From the IMG/VR virus record IMGVR_UViG_3300048694_000135, positions 1-30,181 of that record: DNA of 30,181 nucleotides. One strand, given 5' to 3'. Source of the stretch: a virus. The first letter of the stretch is position 1. Every line of letters begins with the position of its first letter. A program made the position numbers and the translations under genes. Below are positions 29,455 to 30,181 of this stretch, piece by piece. The notes under the pieces were generated by a model. It did no database searches, was not told where the DNA came from, and was given only the letters and a program-made list of their open reading frames with translations.

Positions 29455-30146
29455 GATTGATCCTTGTGGTAAACGCCTTCAATGATTCGGGGGAACTTGC
29501 TTGGGTTGAACAGGAAGTCAATGTCTGCCTTCCAGTTTTTGGCTCGACCTGTCAGAAACTTGGACTGACCAACCATGTCGAAATACCAGTTAAAGAATTC
29601 CAAGCCTTTCTCCCGATCCAGTTTGTCAGTGGTCACCACCTCCCTCCATCGGGCTGATATGGCTCTCTTGCGGGAATCGTTGACAACAGTGACCCTTGGC
29701 AACATGGGCAACTTTTCGTTGTAAAGGCTGACTATTTCCTCAATCGGGCAGGGGGGGGTCAAAACTCGGTTTTGACGGGGTGCGTCAGCACCTACATCTG
29801 TCTCTTTCTCTTCATCTTTCTCTGTCTCTCCCTCTGTCTCTGGTGCATCATTTTGATATCCGCTTGATATCATGCTGATATCACTATGTTCCAGCCAATG
29901 AGACAACTTGGAAATAGATGCTTGCGTATCACTTTCAGACATTCTTAAACGAAATGCAAGTCTTTTTGTATCAGGAAGGTTTCCATCATTCTCACTGGCA
30001 ATGAGCCAGAGCATGACAAGCACTTTGGCTGACTTGGCATCCAATTCATGCCACTCTATGTCATCCAAGATGTCACGATAAAGTTTTATCCAAGGAGGGC
30101 GGCGATCCTTGAAATGCTGAAACTGTGACCAGTTTTTGATTTTCAT
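29451..30146 (-). CDS. Replication initiator / helicase-loader-like protein
   Basis: This 231-residue protein has two parts joined by an acidic linker. Residues 1-85 (IKNWSQFQHFKDRRPPWIKLYRDILDD, LDAKSAKVLVMLWLIASEN, then TKRLAFRLRMSE) are the winged-helix type seen in phage replisome organisers. Residues about 135-225 (PCPIEEIVSLYNEKLPMLPRV, RWREVVTTDKLDRE, FDMVGQSKFLTGRAK, PSKFPRIIEGVYH) resemble DnaT/DnaD-like loader domains of Burkholderiales phages. The ATG at 30146 follows the upstream stop by two bases; a GTG at 30158 would add four residues. The DNA for the linker has origin-like structure, as in lambda gene O. Confidence 0.75.
   Translation of the reverse strand: MKIKNWSQFQHFKDRRPPWIKLYRDILDDIEWHELDAKSAKVLVMLWLIASENDGNLPDTKRLAFRLRMSESDTQASISKLSHWLEHSDISMISSGYQNDAPETEGETEKDEEKETDVGADAPRQNRVLTPPCPIEEIVSLYNEKLPMLPRVTVVNDSRKRAISARWREVVTTDKLDREKGLEFFNWYFDMVGQSKFLTGRAKNWKADIDFLFNPSKFPRIIEGVYHKDQS
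29750..29882. other. Candidate replication origin inside initiator gene
   Basis: In order on the plus strand: a run of eight G (29751-29758), a hairpin GTCAAAAC-TCG-GTTTTGAC (29758-29776), a second hairpin GGTGC-GTCA-GCACC (29779-29792), a 44-nt tract with 40 pyrimidines (29797-29840), then three GATATC palindromes at 29855, 29866 and 29877, exactly 11 bp apart and so on one face of the helix. This lies in the codons of the disordered linker, the place where lambda O and several replisome-organiser genes hold their origin. Function is inferred from architecture. Confidence 0.55.
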
Positions 30147-30148
30147 TT

Positions 30149-30181
30149 TTAGCCCCACTCAACTGAATCGACAATCTGCAA
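30149..30181 (-). CDS. C-terminal end of an upstream gene
   Basis: The last ten codons of an open frame (..LQIVDSVEWG, stop TAA at 30151-30149) enter from the right edge. The stop is two bases before the initiator ATG, the spacing usual in this operon. Too short to identify. Confidence 0.4.
   Translation of the reverse strand: MQIVDSVEWG

Overview
This window is a tightly packed stretch of a tailed double-stranded DNA phage genome (Caudoviricetes). The P22-type portal, gp4-like adaptor and fibre genes with no tape-measure or tail-tube genes suggest a short-tailed (podovirus-like) virion. Every convincing gene lies on the minus strand, so transcription runs from high to low coordinates. The replication gene, the EPVAWV/REWVGLTDEE small proteins and the structural set look like phages of freshwater Burkholderiales. 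This host call comes from remembered family resemblance and was not computed. No integrase, lysis gene, DNA or RNA polymerase, tRNA or CRISPR array was seen, so this is only part of a genome.

Region 1 (about 30.2 to 25.0 kb) holds replication, recombination and DNA modification. It has a replication initiator or helicase-loader-like gene with origin-like structure inside it (two hairpins, a pyrimidine tract and three GATATC iterons exactly 11 bp apart). It also has a zinc-ribbon protein, a small SAM methyltransferase, a Dcm-type C5 cytosine methyltransferase, a RusA-like Holliday junction resolvase, a winged-helix protein, a beta-class N4-C/N6-A methyltransferase and a Ref-like HNH nuclease. 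Many neighbours overlap by ATGA, which suggests translational coupling.

Region 2 (25.0 to 21.9 kb) is a run of small accessory genes. Two noncoding gaps (24833-24933 and 24207-24309) carry related pairs of palindromes, a TTAAC-ACA-GTTAA element and a TAGG..CCTA element, and look like a duplicated promoter/operator. The three genes nearest the packaging module share C-terminal and linker motifs and a 29-nt DNA repeat, and appear to be diverged copies of one cassette.

Region 3 (21.9 to 3.5 kb) is the packaging and head operon: small and large terminase, a 70-aa protein, a 2034-aa multidomain polyvalent-type protein, portal, small proteins, a GroES-like co-chaperonin, scaffold, two conserved virion-region proteins, major capsid protein, decoration-like protein, a KKGG-repeat protein, small virion proteins, a gp4-like adaptor and a cysteine-rich protein. 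The terS ribosome binding site lies in a perfect long inverted repeat. A strong intrinsic terminator sits in mid-operon after the KKGG-repeat gene.

Region 4 (3.5 to 0 kb) encodes repeat-rich tail fibre proteins; the last one runs off the window edge and carries 144-nt repeats.

The most unusual items are the 2034-aa protein, with four enzyme-like modules separated by a repeated 20-residue tag, the phage-encoded GroES, the candidate origin inside the initiator gene, and the TTAAC palindromes found in every noncoding gap longer than 80 bp.
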